Source: Thermoanaerobaculia bacterium
GTDB lineage: Bacteria > Acidobacteriota > Thermoanaerobaculia > Multivoradales > J023
Direction: 5' to 3'
DNA length: 64,000 bases
Assembly: GCA_030431255.1 (NCBI GenBank)
Contig: JAUIJL010000020.1
Location: 124,001-188,000 of the forward strand
Position numbers and translations under genes: made by a program
Part shown: positions 38,919 to 47,957 of the stretch, in pieces
How positions within the stretch are numbered: position 1 is the stretch's first letter
How the letters are laid out: each line of letters opens with the position of its first letter
The notes under the pieces: model-generated
Seen by the model: only the letters and a program-made list of their open reading frames with translations
Databases searched by the model: none
Told to the model about the DNA's origin: nothing

Positions 38919-40025
38919 ATGCAAGAATTCGTCTTGGTGGTTGACGACGAGAGCGCGATCCGCCAGCTCGTAGCGACCCAATTGGGTTTCCTAGGTTATT
39001 CCACCCGCTCCACAGAAGATCATTTAGCAGCCCTGGACTTGGTGGCCAGTGATGAGCCGCCGGCCCTGGTGATGCTCGATATCGAGATGCCCAAGGCATC
39101 CGGTCACGAGGTGCTGGAAAAGATCAAAGCGATCAACGAAGACACCCAAGTGGTCATGATGTCGGGTCTTCACGATCTGGCCACGGTCCGACAATGCCTT
39201 CAGGCCGGCGCCTACGATTACCTCGCCAAACCTTTCGAGCTCGAAGATCTCAGCAACACCGCCGAGCGCGCTCTGGAGCGCCGCCGCTTGCTGCGCCAGA
39301 ATCGGCAATATCAGGAAGATCTCGAGCAAATGGTCCAGGATCAAACGGAAGAGATCCGTCGGACCCGCGATATCGCCTTGCTTACCCTCGCCAAGCTGGC
39401 TGAGAGCCGAGACAGCGAAACCGGCCTGCATCTCGAGCGGATGCAGGAGTACAGCCGAATTCTCGCCGAAGCTCTTCGCGACAGCCCCTACGCCGAGCAC
39501 ATCGACGACGATTTCACCGAGTGGGTCTTCAAGTCGTCGCCGCTCCACGACATCGGGAAAGTCGGCATTCCGGACCATATCTTGCGCAAGAAAGGACCGC
39601 TGACCAACGAAGAATTTGCGGTCATGCGCACCCACTCCACCATCGGCGGCGATACCCTAAAGACTGTGCTCGAGCGCTTTCAGGGCTCTACCTTCCTGCA
39701 CATGGCCATGGATATCGCCTACCACCACCACGAGCGGTGGGACGGCAACGGCTATCCCGCGGGATTGGCCGCCGATGAGATTCCCCTCGCGGCGCGGATC
39801 GTCGCCATCGCCGACGCCTACGACGCCATCACCAGCCGTCGACCTTATAAAGAGCCCATCGACCATGCCGAGGCCGTGCGACGCATTACCGTCGACCGGG
39901 GCAAGCATTTCGACCCCGTATTGGTGGACATTTTCATGACCTGCCAGGACCGCTTCGCCGAGGTCCAGAGCCGGATGGTCGATCAAACCCTCGAGCCGCC
40001 CCTTTCCCGCGCGGCCGGCGACTAA
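38919..40025 (+). CDS. Response regulator with HD-GYP domain (putative cyclic-di-GMP phosphodiesterase)
   Basis: 368 residues. The REC domain (1-120) has VLVVDDESAIRQL with the acidic pocket, the phosphoacceptor Asp in VMLDIEMP, MMSG and YLAKPF. A coiled-coil linker (about 128-165) is followed by the HD-GYP domain: SPLHDIGKVGIPDHIL with the HD pair, KGPLTNEEFAVMRTHSTIG, HHHERWDGNGYP with the GYP triplet and ITSRRPYK. All catalytic motifs are intact, so it probably hydrolyses c-di-GMP in response to an unlinked kinase. A TAGAAT (38872-38877) upstream may be its -10. The Nif3-like gene starts 21 bp downstream. Confidence 0.94.
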   Translation: MQEFVLVVDDESAIRQLVATQLGFLGYSTRSTEDHLAALDLVASDEPPALVMLDIEMPKASGHEVLEKIKAINEDTQVVMMSGLHDLATVRQCLQAGAYDYLAKPFELEDLSNTAERALERRRLLRQNRQYQEDLEQMVQDQTEEIRRTRDIALLTLAKLAESRDSETGLHLERMQEYSRILAEALRDSPYAEHIDDDFTEWVFKSSPLHDIGKVGIPDHILRKKGPLTNEEFAVMRTHSTIGGDTLKTVLERFQGSTFLHMAMDIAYHHHERWDGNGYPAGLAADEIPLAARIVAIADAYDAITSRRPYKEPIDHAEAVRRITVDRGKHFDPVLVDIFMTCQDRFAEVQSRMVDQTLEPPLSRAAGD

Positions 40026-40046
40026 CCCCGACACCGGATCTTCCCC

Positions 40047-40802
40047 GTGAACCGAGACGAGCTGGTTTCCTATCTCGACGAGTATCTCGACGCGTCCCAT
40101 GGTGAGGACTATTGCCCCAATGGCCTTCAGGTGGAGGGCCGCACGGAGATTCGCAGGCTGATCACCGCGGTCTCCTCGTGCGAGCAGCTCTTCGCCATCG
40201 CCAAGGAGAAAGAGGCCGACGCGGTGCTGGTGCACCACGGGCTGTTCTGGAACGGCATGTCCTATTGCCTCACCGGCATGCAATATCGGCGGCTGCGTCA
40301 CCTCTTTGAGGGGCAGATCAATTTGATCGCCTACCATCTACCCCTCGACCGCCACGGTGAGGTGGGCAACAACGTCTTGGCAGCGCGTGCGTTCGGTCTC
40401 GAGAGCGTCGAGCCCTTCGCCGTTCACAAAGGTCTGCCGATCGGCTTCAAAGGACGCTTCCCCACCCCCATCTCAAGCAAAGAGCTGGCGCGACTCACCG
40501 CCGAGATCTACGGCCAGGACCCACTGCATTTCGACTTTGGGCCGGATCCGGTCACCAGCCTCGGCATCGTCTCGGGGGGAGCCCAACGGGATTTCTACAG
40601 TGCCATTTCCGACGGCCTGGACGCCTTCATCACCGGTGAGGTGAGTGAATGGGTGATGAACGTGGCCAAGGAATCCGAGACCCACTATTTGGCGGCGGGT
40701 CATTACGCTACCGAGCGCTTGGGAGTCCGCCGGCTCGGCGAGGACTTGGCCGAGCGATTCGACCTCGAGGTGGAATTCGTCGACTTGCCGAATCCCACCT
40801 AG
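40047..40802 (+). CDS. Nif3/YbgI-like dinuclear metal-center protein
   Basis: 251-residue protein of the Nif3 (DUF34, YbgI) family, which forms hexamers with two metals per subunit; its reaction is not settled. Landmarks are DYCPNGLQVEG, metal ligands in DAVLVHHGLFW, NLIAYHLPLDRH, FGPDPVTSLGIVSGGAQRDF and AFITGEVSEW and, at the end, AAGHYATERLGVRRL. It is the short form without the inserted domain. The start is a GTG at 40047. It may be co-transcribed with the HD-GYP gene. A 14-bp tandem repeat begins right at its stop codon. Confidence 0.92.
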   Translation: MNRDELVSYLDEYLDASHGEDYCPNGLQVEGRTEIRRLITAVSSCEQLFAIAKEKEADAVLVHHGLFWNGMSYCLTGMQYRRLRHLFEGQINLIAYHLPLDRHGEVGNNVLAARAFGLESVEPFAVHKGLPIGFKGRFPTPISSKELARLTAEIYGQDPLHFDFGPDPVTSLGIVSGGAQRDFYSAISDGLDAFITGEVSEWVMNVAKESETHYLAAGHYATERLGVRRLGEDLAERFDLEVEFVDLPNPT

Positions 40803-40877
40803 GTTCTAAATCGCGGGGTTCTAAAGCGCGGGTTCTAAAGCGCGGGTTCTAAAGCGTCCGCAGGATCTAGAGCGTCC
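40802..40877. repeat. 14-bp tandem repeat array between convergent genes
   Basis: Units of GGTTCTAAAGCGCG: 40802-40815 (one change), 40817-40830, 40831-40844, 40845-40858 (diverged end) and a degenerate fifth near 40863-40877. The array covers the whole gap between the Nif3-like gene and the convergent small gene and runs into the latter's last codons. The units contain in-register TCTAAA, so a TAA or TAG stop occurs in several frames. Confidence 0.9.
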
Positions 40878-41382
40878 GCGAGCGCAGGAGCTCGCCGGCA
40901 CGTTGCATATCGACACCCGGGTCCCCGTAGTCGCAAATCACCCGCTCGTGATTGGGCTGACCGAGATCGCGAATCTCGAGGCTAGGATCCGGTCCGAGCT
41001 GAAGCCGGGTGGTGCCGTAATTCGACACCAAGGCCAGCTCCCGACGATCCCGCAGCTGCAAGGCTTCCAAGACCTCCCCGTGCCCATCCACCTCCGCGAC
41101 ATCGCGGCCGTCGACACAGGAGACCACCGGCGAGATCACCAAACGACAGGTGACGGTGGGATATTCGAACACCCGTTCTTGGGTCTGCCACACCGTGTGG
41201 GAGCCGTAACCGATGCGCTCCAAATCAACGGTGTATTGCATCCGCCGCAGGTCCCACATGGCCTCGGATAAGACCCGGGAATCCCGGAGCAGGGTGTCGA
41301 GGGTTTCGAGCCACCGGCGCTTGGCCGCCAGCTCGGTAATTTTCAGATCCAATTGTCTCTTCAGCACGTGTCTATTCGGCAA
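40867..41382 (-). CDS. Hypothetical protein, 171 residues
   Basis: No family recognised. The reading frame has the codon bias of its neighbours and a clear start (41382). The N-terminus is basic and helical (LKRQLDLKITELAAKRRWLETLDTLLRD) and may form a coiled coil. The middle and C-terminal parts look like a beta-rich domain (YPTVTCRLVISPVVSCVDG, RELALVSNYGTTRLQLG). No signal peptide or membrane segment, so a cytoplasmic protein. Its last codons lie in a tandem repeat, so the C-terminal RSRTL may vary among strains. Convergent with the Nif3-like gene and divergent from the TRAP binding-protein gene. Confidence 0.7.
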   Translation of the reverse strand: MPNRHVLKRQLDLKITELAAKRRWLETLDTLLRDSRVLSEAMWDLRRMQYTVDLERIGYGSHTVWQTQERVFEYPTVTCRLVISPVVSCVDGRDVAEVDGHGEVLEALQLRDRRELALVSNYGTTRLQLGPDPSLEIRDLGQPNHERVICDYGDPGVDMQRAGELLRSRTL

Positions 41383-41471
41383 GACTAACGATTGATGGGT
41401 GCCGCTCTCCCGTCCTACGAGCCCACCATTTTAACAGAATCCATCTAACGCCCGAGCTTACGACGACCCCT

Positions 41472-41501
41472 TTCGACGCCACCAAAACCCGGTGTTATGA
41501 T
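41472..41501 (+). promoter_or_regulatory. Possible promoter of the TRAP binding-protein gene
   Basis: TATGAT (41496-41501) as -10, with a weak -35 TTCGAC (41472-41477) 18 bp upstream, 60 bp before the GTG start at 41561. Confidence 0.35.
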
Positions 41502-41560
41502 CCCGCCCTACCAACCCGACATCGCCTCCCTTTGAGACCGTCCGCTGAGGAGCTTCGAGA

Positions 41561-42685
41561 GTGAGCCAAGACCCCATTGCCCGAAGAAAATTTCTACGCC
41601 ACTCCCTGGTCGGCGCGGCCGCAGTCGCCGGCACCACCGCCGCTTGCTCGAAGCCGGAACAAGAGGCTGGCCCCGCGGTCCACACGCAGAAATCCGTCAC
41701 TTGGCGATTGGCCTCCAGCTTCCCGCGCGGCCTCGATACCATTTTCGGTGCCGCCGAGGTGCTCGCTGAGCGGTTGGAAGCCATGTCCGACGGCAAGTTT
41801 CGGATTCGGGTCTATCCCGGCGGAGAGCTGGTTCCCAACCTACAAGTGCTCGACGCCGTGCAACAAGGCACCGTGCAAGTGGGTCACACCGCCAGCTACT
41901 ACTACATCGGCAAGAATCCAGCCCTGGCTTTCGATACCTGCGTGCCTTTCGGTATGACCTCCCGGCAGCAAACCGCCTGGCTCACCGAAGGGGGCGGCCT
42001 CGATCTGATGCGTTCCGTCTTCACCGACTTCGGCATGACCACCTTCCCCGCCGGCAACACCGGCGCGCAGATGGGTGGTTGGTTCAAGCGAGAAATCAGC
42101 GGTCCCGGCGATCTCCAAGGGCTGAAGATGCGCATCCCCGGCTTGGGTGGCCAGGTCATGAGCCGTCTCGGCGCTACCGTGCAAGTGCTCGGCGGCAGCG
42201 ACATTTACCCCGCCCTCGAACGGGGCGCCATCGACGCCACGGAATGGGTCGGCCCCTACGACGACGCCAAGCTCGGATTCCACAAAGTCGCCAAGTACTA
42301 CTACTACCCCGGCTGGTGGGAGCCGGGTCCGTCGCTTTCCTACCTGGTGAATCTCAAGGCTTGGGACGCCCTGCCCAAGAGCTTCCAGGAGATGTTCACC
42401 GCGGCGGCGGCCGAGTCGGCCACGGTCATGCAAGCGCGCTACGACCATCAGAACCCCGCCGCCCTGGCGGAGCTGCTGAAAGAGGGAGTCGAGCTGCGGC
42501 AATTCTCCGACGAGCTCATGGCCGCCGCCCAAAAAAGCTCATTCGAGATGCTCGAGGAACAAGCCGTCCAAGACGCCACGTATCGCAAGATCTTCGACGC
42601 CTGGTCCAAAGCCCGCGAGGATGCCTACCGCTGGCTGTCCACCGCCGAGCTCGCCTACTCTCGATTCGCTTGCGAGAACCTCTAA
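41561..42685 (+). CDS. TRAP transporter solute-binding protein, TakP-like
   Basis: 374-residue periplasmic receptor of a TRAP transporter. The N-terminus carries a twin-arginine signal (IARRKFLRHSLVGAAAVAGT) merging into a lipobox-like TAAC, so it may be a Tat-exported lipoprotein. The mature part has WRLASSFPRGLDTIFGAAEV, VYPGGELVPNLQVLDAVQ, the ligand-region AGNTGAQMGGWF, LKMRIPGLGGQV and ERGAIDATEWVGPYDD. This pattern is that of the DctP-type subgroup containing TakP (2-oxo acids); the substrate is inferred. GTG start behind GAGGAG. Unusually, the two permease genes lie on the opposite strand and converge on this gene. Confidence 0.9.
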   Translation: MSQDPIARRKFLRHSLVGAAAVAGTTAACSKPEQEAGPAVHTQKSVTWRLASSFPRGLDTIFGAAEVLAERLEAMSDGKFRIRVYPGGELVPNLQVLDAVQQGTVQVGHTASYYYIGKNPALAFDTCVPFGMTSRQQTAWLTEGGGLDLMRSVFTDFGMTTFPAGNTGAQMGGWFKREISGPGDLQGLKMRIPGLGGQVMSRLGATVQVLGGSDIYPALERGAIDATEWVGPYDDAKLGFHKVAKYYYYPGWWEPGPSLSYLVNLKAWDALPKSFQEMFTAAAAESATVMQARYDHQNPAALAELLKEGVELRQFSDELMAAAQKSSFEMLEEQAVQDATYRKIFDAWSKAREDAYRWLSTAELAYSRFACENL

Positions 42686-42688
42686 GCC

Positions 42689-42724
42689 GACGCCTCGAAA
42701 TCAGACGACGCCTCGAAATCAGAC
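42689..42724. repeat. Perfect 18-bp tandem duplication
   Basis: GACGCCTCGAAATCAGAC occurs twice (42689-42706, 42707-42724), just after the stop of the TRAP binding-protein gene. Confidence 0.88.
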
Positions 42725-42753
42725 AAAGCTCTTATTTGCATGCAGTTGACGTA

Positions 42754-42775
42754 CGGGAGGGGCGGTCCCCTCCCG
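42754..42775. terminator. Hairpin between convergent TRAP genes
   Basis: 9-bp perfect stem CGGGAGGGG (42754-42762) / CCCCTCCCG (42767-42775), CGGT loop. The T-run is weak, but the position between two convergent genes suggests a terminator working in one or both directions. Confidence 0.5.
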
Positions 42776-42791
42776 CTCTGCTTTAGATACC

Positions 42792-42812
42792 GGGCGAGGG
42801 CAAGCCTCGCCC
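42792..42812. repeat. REP-like hairpin
   Basis: GGGCGAGG (42792-42799) pairs with CCTCGCCC (42805-42812). The wider sequence, with CCCTACG behind it, resembles intergenic REP-like elements dispersed in many GC-rich genomes. It could also help end the permease transcript. Confidence 0.45.
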
Positions 42813-42833
42813 CTACGCCCTGAAGGGCTCGCC

Positions 42834-44155
<1,322 letters not shown>

Positions 44156-44159
<4 letters not shown>

Positions 44160-44815
44160 AGCATCACCCCACCGGTGGAATCAGCCGCCGCCGTGGATCG
44201 GCCTTCGGTCGGACCCGCCGGATCTGCCGCCTTCGAAGGATCCGACGGATCGGACAGATCAGACGGATCCGACGGACCGAATAAGATCACCACCCGCTTC
44301 AGCACCTCCGACAATCCCTGGAGCAGAAGCAGCACGAAAGCCACCAACAGCACGGTCCGAATCGGGTAGCGAGCCAAGCCCCCCGGATCTGGTGACGTCT
44401 CCCAAACCTGCCAAGAGTTGCGCACGGACGGCCACGACACCCAAAGGGCAAAACCGGTGAAGGGCAAAAGCAGCAATAGCCCCCCCACCAAATCGATCCA
44501 AGCCTTGCCCCGTCGGCTCAGGCGGCCGTAGAGCAAATCGACCCTCACATGGGCGTTGTGGCGCAGAGCGTAAGCGGCGCCGAGCAGGAAGACGAGGCTG
44601 AATAGGTACCACTGCAGCTCCAGAAAGGCGTTCGAGCTGAAACGAAATAGCTCCTGTCCTTCCACGCTGTGGCGGCCCCGGTAGCCGTCGATATAACGGG
44701 CCACTGTGTTGTAGCTGCCGATCAGCACCATCAAAAGGGTCAGCCAGGCGGTCAGCCCACCGATTCGGTCCGTCAAACGGTCAATACTCGCAGCAAATCG
44801 CCTACACGCTTCCAT
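44156..44815 (-). CDS. TRAP transporter small permease subunit (DctQ family)
   Basis: 219-residue membrane protein with four predicted helices (GLTAWLTLLMVLIGSYNTVAR; QWYLFSLVFLLGAAYALRH; AWIDLVGGLLLLLPFTGFAL; TVLLVAFVLLLLQGLSEV) and the DctQ feature NAHVRVDLLYGRLS. The C-terminal tail is a Ser-Asp-Pro run (SDPSDLSDPSDPS) produced by 9-bp tandem repeats at 44238-44282, an odd addition for this family. Overlaps the large permease start. Confidence 0.93.
44238..44282. repeat. 9-bp tandem repeats within the DctQ 3' end
   Basis: GGATCCGAC-type units at 44238, 44247 (GGATCGGAC), 44256 (AGATCAGAC), 44265 (GGATCCGAC) and 44274 (GGACCGAAT, diverged). In frame, they encode repeated Ser-Asp-Pro/Leu in the cytoplasmic tail. 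Confidence 0.85.
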
Positions 44816-45026
44816 CGCCTGCTCTCACCTCCGTCGTCCAGCTGCCGTGCCTGGGCGGCAGGCTAGCACGGAAGAACCAGCGGATCGAGCGACAAGCACG
44901 GGCGACCCTGCGACCGAAAACGGGAATTCAGGCGAGCCGGGCGAATAGACCTCACCCCATTGCCGTAGACTGTGCAAGTGCCCGCGATCGGCGGCGTCTC
45001 TAATCCACGGCCCCTCGGAGAGAACC

Positions 45027-45599
45027 ATGGAAGCACTACTTTCTATCGCAGTCGGACTCGGACTGGCCGCGGCATGCGGCTTCAGGATCTTCGTCCCATT
45101 ACTGATTATTTCCATCGCCCACAAGACCGAGCACCTGGTGCTGGCGGATGGATTTGAGTGGATGGGCTCGACGCCGGCTATCGCCACCTTCGCCACCGCG
45201 ACCCTGCTCGAGATCCTGGCCTACTATGTGCCGTTTCTCGACAATCTGCTCGACACCTTGGCCGCCCCGAGCGCGATCATCGCGGGAATCATCGCCACGG
45301 CATCGCAAGTGGGCGGCATGGATCCCTGGATGACCTGGTCGGTGGCGATCATCGGCGGTGGCGGCGCCGCAGGCATGGTCCAAGGTTTGACCACGATCAC
45401 CCGCCAAATCTCCTCACTCGCCACAGCGGGTTTCGGCAATCCCTTGGTATCGACTCTCGAAGCCGGAGCATCCATCTTCCTGACGCTGATGGCCATCGTC
45501 ATGCCGTTGCTGGCGGTCTTCCTGATCCTCGTCGGTTTGGCCTACGGCGCCCGCAAGCTCGTCTTCCGACGCAAGCCCGACGAGGTCGTCGTCACCTGA
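45027..45599 (+). CDS. DUF4126 membrane protein
   Basis: 190 residues, about four to five hydrophobic segments: SIAVGLGLAAACGFRIFVPLL, TPAIATFATATLLEILAYYVP, a glycine-rich AIIGGGGAAGMVQGLTTITR and a last helix LTLMAIVMPLLAVFLILVGLAYG. The GFRIFVPLL start and NPLVSTLEAG fit the DUF4126 family, whose function is unknown. GGAGAG site before ATG 45027. It lies upstream of the amidase-actin pair, about 207 bp away, so linkage to them is possible but not shown. Confidence 0.8.
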   Translation: MEALLSIAVGLGLAAACGFRIFVPLLIISIAHKTEHLVLADGFEWMGSTPAIATFATATLLEILAYYVPFLDNLLDTLAAPSAIIAGIIATASQVGGMDPWMTWSVAIIGGGGAAGMVQGLTTITRQISSLATAGFGNPLVSTLEAGASIFLTLMAIVMPLLAVFLILVGLAYGARKLVFRRKPDEVVVT

Positions 45600-45806
45600 G
45601 GCCACCCGACCAGATCGTCCTGACCGGATCATCCCTAACAGGGTCGTCTCCCGACTGCTTGCCCGCCAAGCCCCCGAGAGCCGATGACGCCTTTGGCGAC
45701 ATCGGCTCTCACCGCGCCAGGACGGCGCTCTCGGCCACCGACCTCTGCTACAATCCCAGCGATGTGTACCGCCCCCCTATCGGCTGGATCCTGATCGGTC
45801 CGTCCC

Positions 45807-46862
45807 GTGTCGACCTCGCCCCCACCTTCCGCGCCGCAGCTGAAGAAACAGCTTTTGCGTCAAGCGGTTGAGGACAACCTGATGACCCGGGCCGGCGAGC
45901 CTGGGGCCCGATCCTCGATCGGCCGAGCGCGAGCACCGGGACGGTCTGCCGCCAAGGCTCCTTGGCTCTCCCTCGGCCTGTGGTTGGCCCCGCTAGCGAT
46001 CGTCGCCCTCATCCTGCCGATGGTACGTTCGGAGCTCGCCGACCACGACGCCACCTCCCAAGCAGAAATCGGTATCGTGCTGCCCGAGCTGCCCGCCGAA
46101 AGCGCATCCGGTTCCGGGCCACAACCGGCGGTCTTTGCCGCGCCCGAGCCCTTCGACCCCTCGGCTATTCCCCTGGCGGTCCGGCGCATCGTCGTGGATC
46201 CGGGCCACGGCGGGCCCGACGACGGCACCACCGGCTTCGGGTTGGACGAAAAAAGCATGACGCTCGACATCGCCCACCGGCTCCAGGATCGGTTGGAGGC
46301 GGACGGTTTCGAGGTCTACCTGACCCGCGAGGACGATCGCACCGTATCCCTGCGAGAACGGGCCCAAACCGCCAACGACCTGCGGGCGGATCTCTTCATT
46401 TCCATCCACATCAACTGGATTGCCGAGCGCTCGGTCCGCGGGCTGGAAACCTATTTTCTCGGCGCCACCGACGACCCCGAGCTCAACGAGCTGGCGCGGC
46501 GGGAAAACCGCGACTCCGGATATTCGCTGGCCGATATGAAGAGCCTCTTGGAGTCGATCTACACCGGTGTTCGACAAGACGAGAGCCGACAGCTGGCGAC
46601 AAGGATCCAAAGATCACTATACTCTTCACTACTGCGTCAAAACCCTGATTTGAAGAATCGGGGGGTCAAAACGGCCCCGTTCGTGGTATTAGTAGCCACC
46701 GAAATGCCGGCCATACTCGCCGAGGTCTCGTGCCTGTCGAATCAGCAAGAGGCCCAGCTTTTGTCGCGTCCGCTGTATCGGGAGCACATCGCCGAGGCGT
46801 TGTCCCGAGGAATTCGAGCATATGCCGACGAAGTCAACCAATCTGAAGCGAAAGGGAGCTGA
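45807..46862 (+). CDS. N-acetylmuramoyl-L-alanine amidase (Amidase_3) with N-terminal membrane anchor
   Basis: Zinc enzyme cutting the bond between MurNAc and the stem peptide, as in cell separation or sporulation. 351 residues from GTG 45807 (an internal ATG at 45882 is an alternative). One membrane helix lies near residues 52-70 (LSLGLWLAPLAIVALILPMV), and the catalytic domain is periplasmic: RIVVDPGHGGPDDGTTG (zinc His), LDEKSMTLDIAHRL (zinc Glu region), FEVYLTREDDR, LFISIHINW (zinc His) and the catalytic glutamate in PAILAEVSCLSN. No AMIN or SPOR domain is seen. Only 3 bp separate it from the MamK-like actin gene, implying a two-gene operon linking a filament to cell-wall cutting. Confidence 0.92.
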   Translation: MSTSPPPSAPQLKKQLLRQAVEDNLMTRAGEPGARSSIGRARAPGRSAAKAPWLSLGLWLAPLAIVALILPMVRSELADHDATSQAEIGIVLPELPAESASGSGPQPAVFAAPEPFDPSAIPLAVRRIVVDPGHGGPDDGTTGFGLDEKSMTLDIAHRLQDRLEADGFEVYLTREDDRTVSLRERAQTANDLRADLFISIHINWIAERSVRGLETYFLGATDDPELNELARRENRDSGYSLADMKSLLESIYTGVRQDESRQLATRIQRSLYSSLLRQNPDLKNRGVKTAPFVVLVATEMPAILAEVSCLSNQQEAQLLSRPLYREHIAEALSRGIRAYADEVNQSEAKGS

Positions 46863-46865
46863 CAG

Positions 46866-47894
46866 ATGAGCGATAGCAACGTCATCAACGTGGGAGTCGA
46901 CCTGGGGACGTCCCGGAGTGTGGTCTCCGCTTCCAACGGTCAACGCCACGTGGTGGAGAGCTACGTCGGCTGGCCGGTGGATATGGTCGCCCGCAAGGTC
47001 TTGAAAAGAGACATGCTGGTCGGCGAAGACGCGGTGAAGAATCGCACCATGGTCGATCTCCACCGTCCATTGGAGCGAGGCCTGATCAAAGAGGGCTCGG
47101 AGAAGGATCTTTCCGCCGTCCGCGCCTTGCTCGAGCACCTGCTCCAGCTGGCGGTGGGCGAGACGAAGAAAGGGCAAAAGAGACCCACCGTTCGCGCGGT
47201 GGTCGGGGTGCCCGCGGCGGCCATGCGGGTCAACAAACAGCAGCTGGCTAAAGTCCTCGAAGGCACGGTCGACGCGCTGATGATCGTCTCCGAGCCCTTC
47301 GCCGTCGCTTATGGGCTCGACGCGCTGCTCCACAGCTTGGTGGTCGACAGCGGCGCAGGCACCACCGACTTCTGCTTGATGCGCGGCCGCTTCCCCACCG
47401 AGGACGATCAAAAGACCTTGACCAAAGCCGGCGACTCCATCGACGAGCACTTGCTCAAGCTTTTCAGCGAGAAACATCCCGAGGCCAAAGTTTCCATCTA
47501 CATGGCCCGGGAGTGGAAAGAGAAGCACGGCTTCGTGGGCAAGGCCCAGGGCAAAGTCGAGGTGACCGCACCGGTGGACGGTCGGCCGACCCAATTCGAC
47601 ATCACCGACATGCTGCGTGCTTCCTGTGAGTCGATTCTGGAGCCGATCACCGAGGCGATGCTCGACCTCTTGCCGCGCATCGAAGCCGAGTTCCAGGAAG
47701 ATGTGCGCAACAACATCATCTTCTCCGGCGGCACCTCGTTGCTGCCCGGGCTGCGGCCGGCGCTCGAGGAGGCCCTGAAAGACCTCGGCGGCGGCAAGAT
47801 CCGCGCAGTCAAAGATCCTGTGTTCTGCGGCGCCGACGGGGGTCTCGCCATCGCTCTGGACGCGCCGGATTCCGATTGGGACAAGCTCAGCTGA
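46866..47894 (+). CDS. Actin-like ATPase, MamK-like
   Basis: 342-residue filament-forming type protein of the actin/Hsp70 ATPase superfamily. Phosphate-1 motif GVDLGTSRSVVSA (residues 10-22), connect region VRAVVGVPAAAMRVNKQQL, VSEPFAVAYGLD, phosphate-2 VVDSGAGTTDFCLM and adenosine motif FSGGTSLLPGL. The segment EDQKTLTKAGDSIDEHL and the motif order are, from memory, close to the magnetosome actin MamK and unlike MreB (no DIGGGTTE) or FtsA. No other magnetosome (mam) gene is seen. It starts 3 bp after the amidase stop (GGGAG upstream). Probably a cytoskeletal protein of a MamK-related group used for something other than magnetosomes. tyrA follows 63 bp on. Confidence 0.82.
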   Translation: MSDSNVINVGVDLGTSRSVVSASNGQRHVVESYVGWPVDMVARKVLKRDMLVGEDAVKNRTMVDLHRPLERGLIKEGSEKDLSAVRALLEHLLQLAVGETKKGQKRPTVRAVVGVPAAAMRVNKQQLAKVLEGTVDALMIVSEPFAVAYGLDALLHSLVVDSGAGTTDFCLMRGRFPTEDDQKTLTKAGDSIDEHLLKLFSEKHPEAKVSIYMAREWKEKHGFVGKAQGKVEVTAPVDGRPTQFDITDMLRASCESILEPITEAMLDLLPRIEAEFQEDVRNNIIFSGGTSLLPGLRPALEEALKDLGGGKIRAVKDPVFCGADGGLAIALDAPDSDWDKLS

Positions 47895-47957
47895 GCTCAG
47901 AAAAGATCAGGCTCGAAAGACCCGGCCTCAAAGCTCAGGCCCCAAAGGGATCTCACC

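Noticed and set aside
40802-40877. CRISPR-like or attachment-site repeat
   Set aside because: Contiguous 14-bp units, no spacers, no integrase or tRNA gene nearby.
41561-42685. ABC transporter substrate-binding protein
   Set aside because: The AGNTGAQMGGWF and ERGAIDATEW motifs and the nearby dctQ/dctM genes identify a TRAP system.
46866-47894. MreB, FtsA or DnaK
   Set aside because: MreB would show DLGTAN and DIGGGTTE, FtsA an SHS2 insertion, DnaK a substrate-binding domain; none is present in this 342-residue protein.
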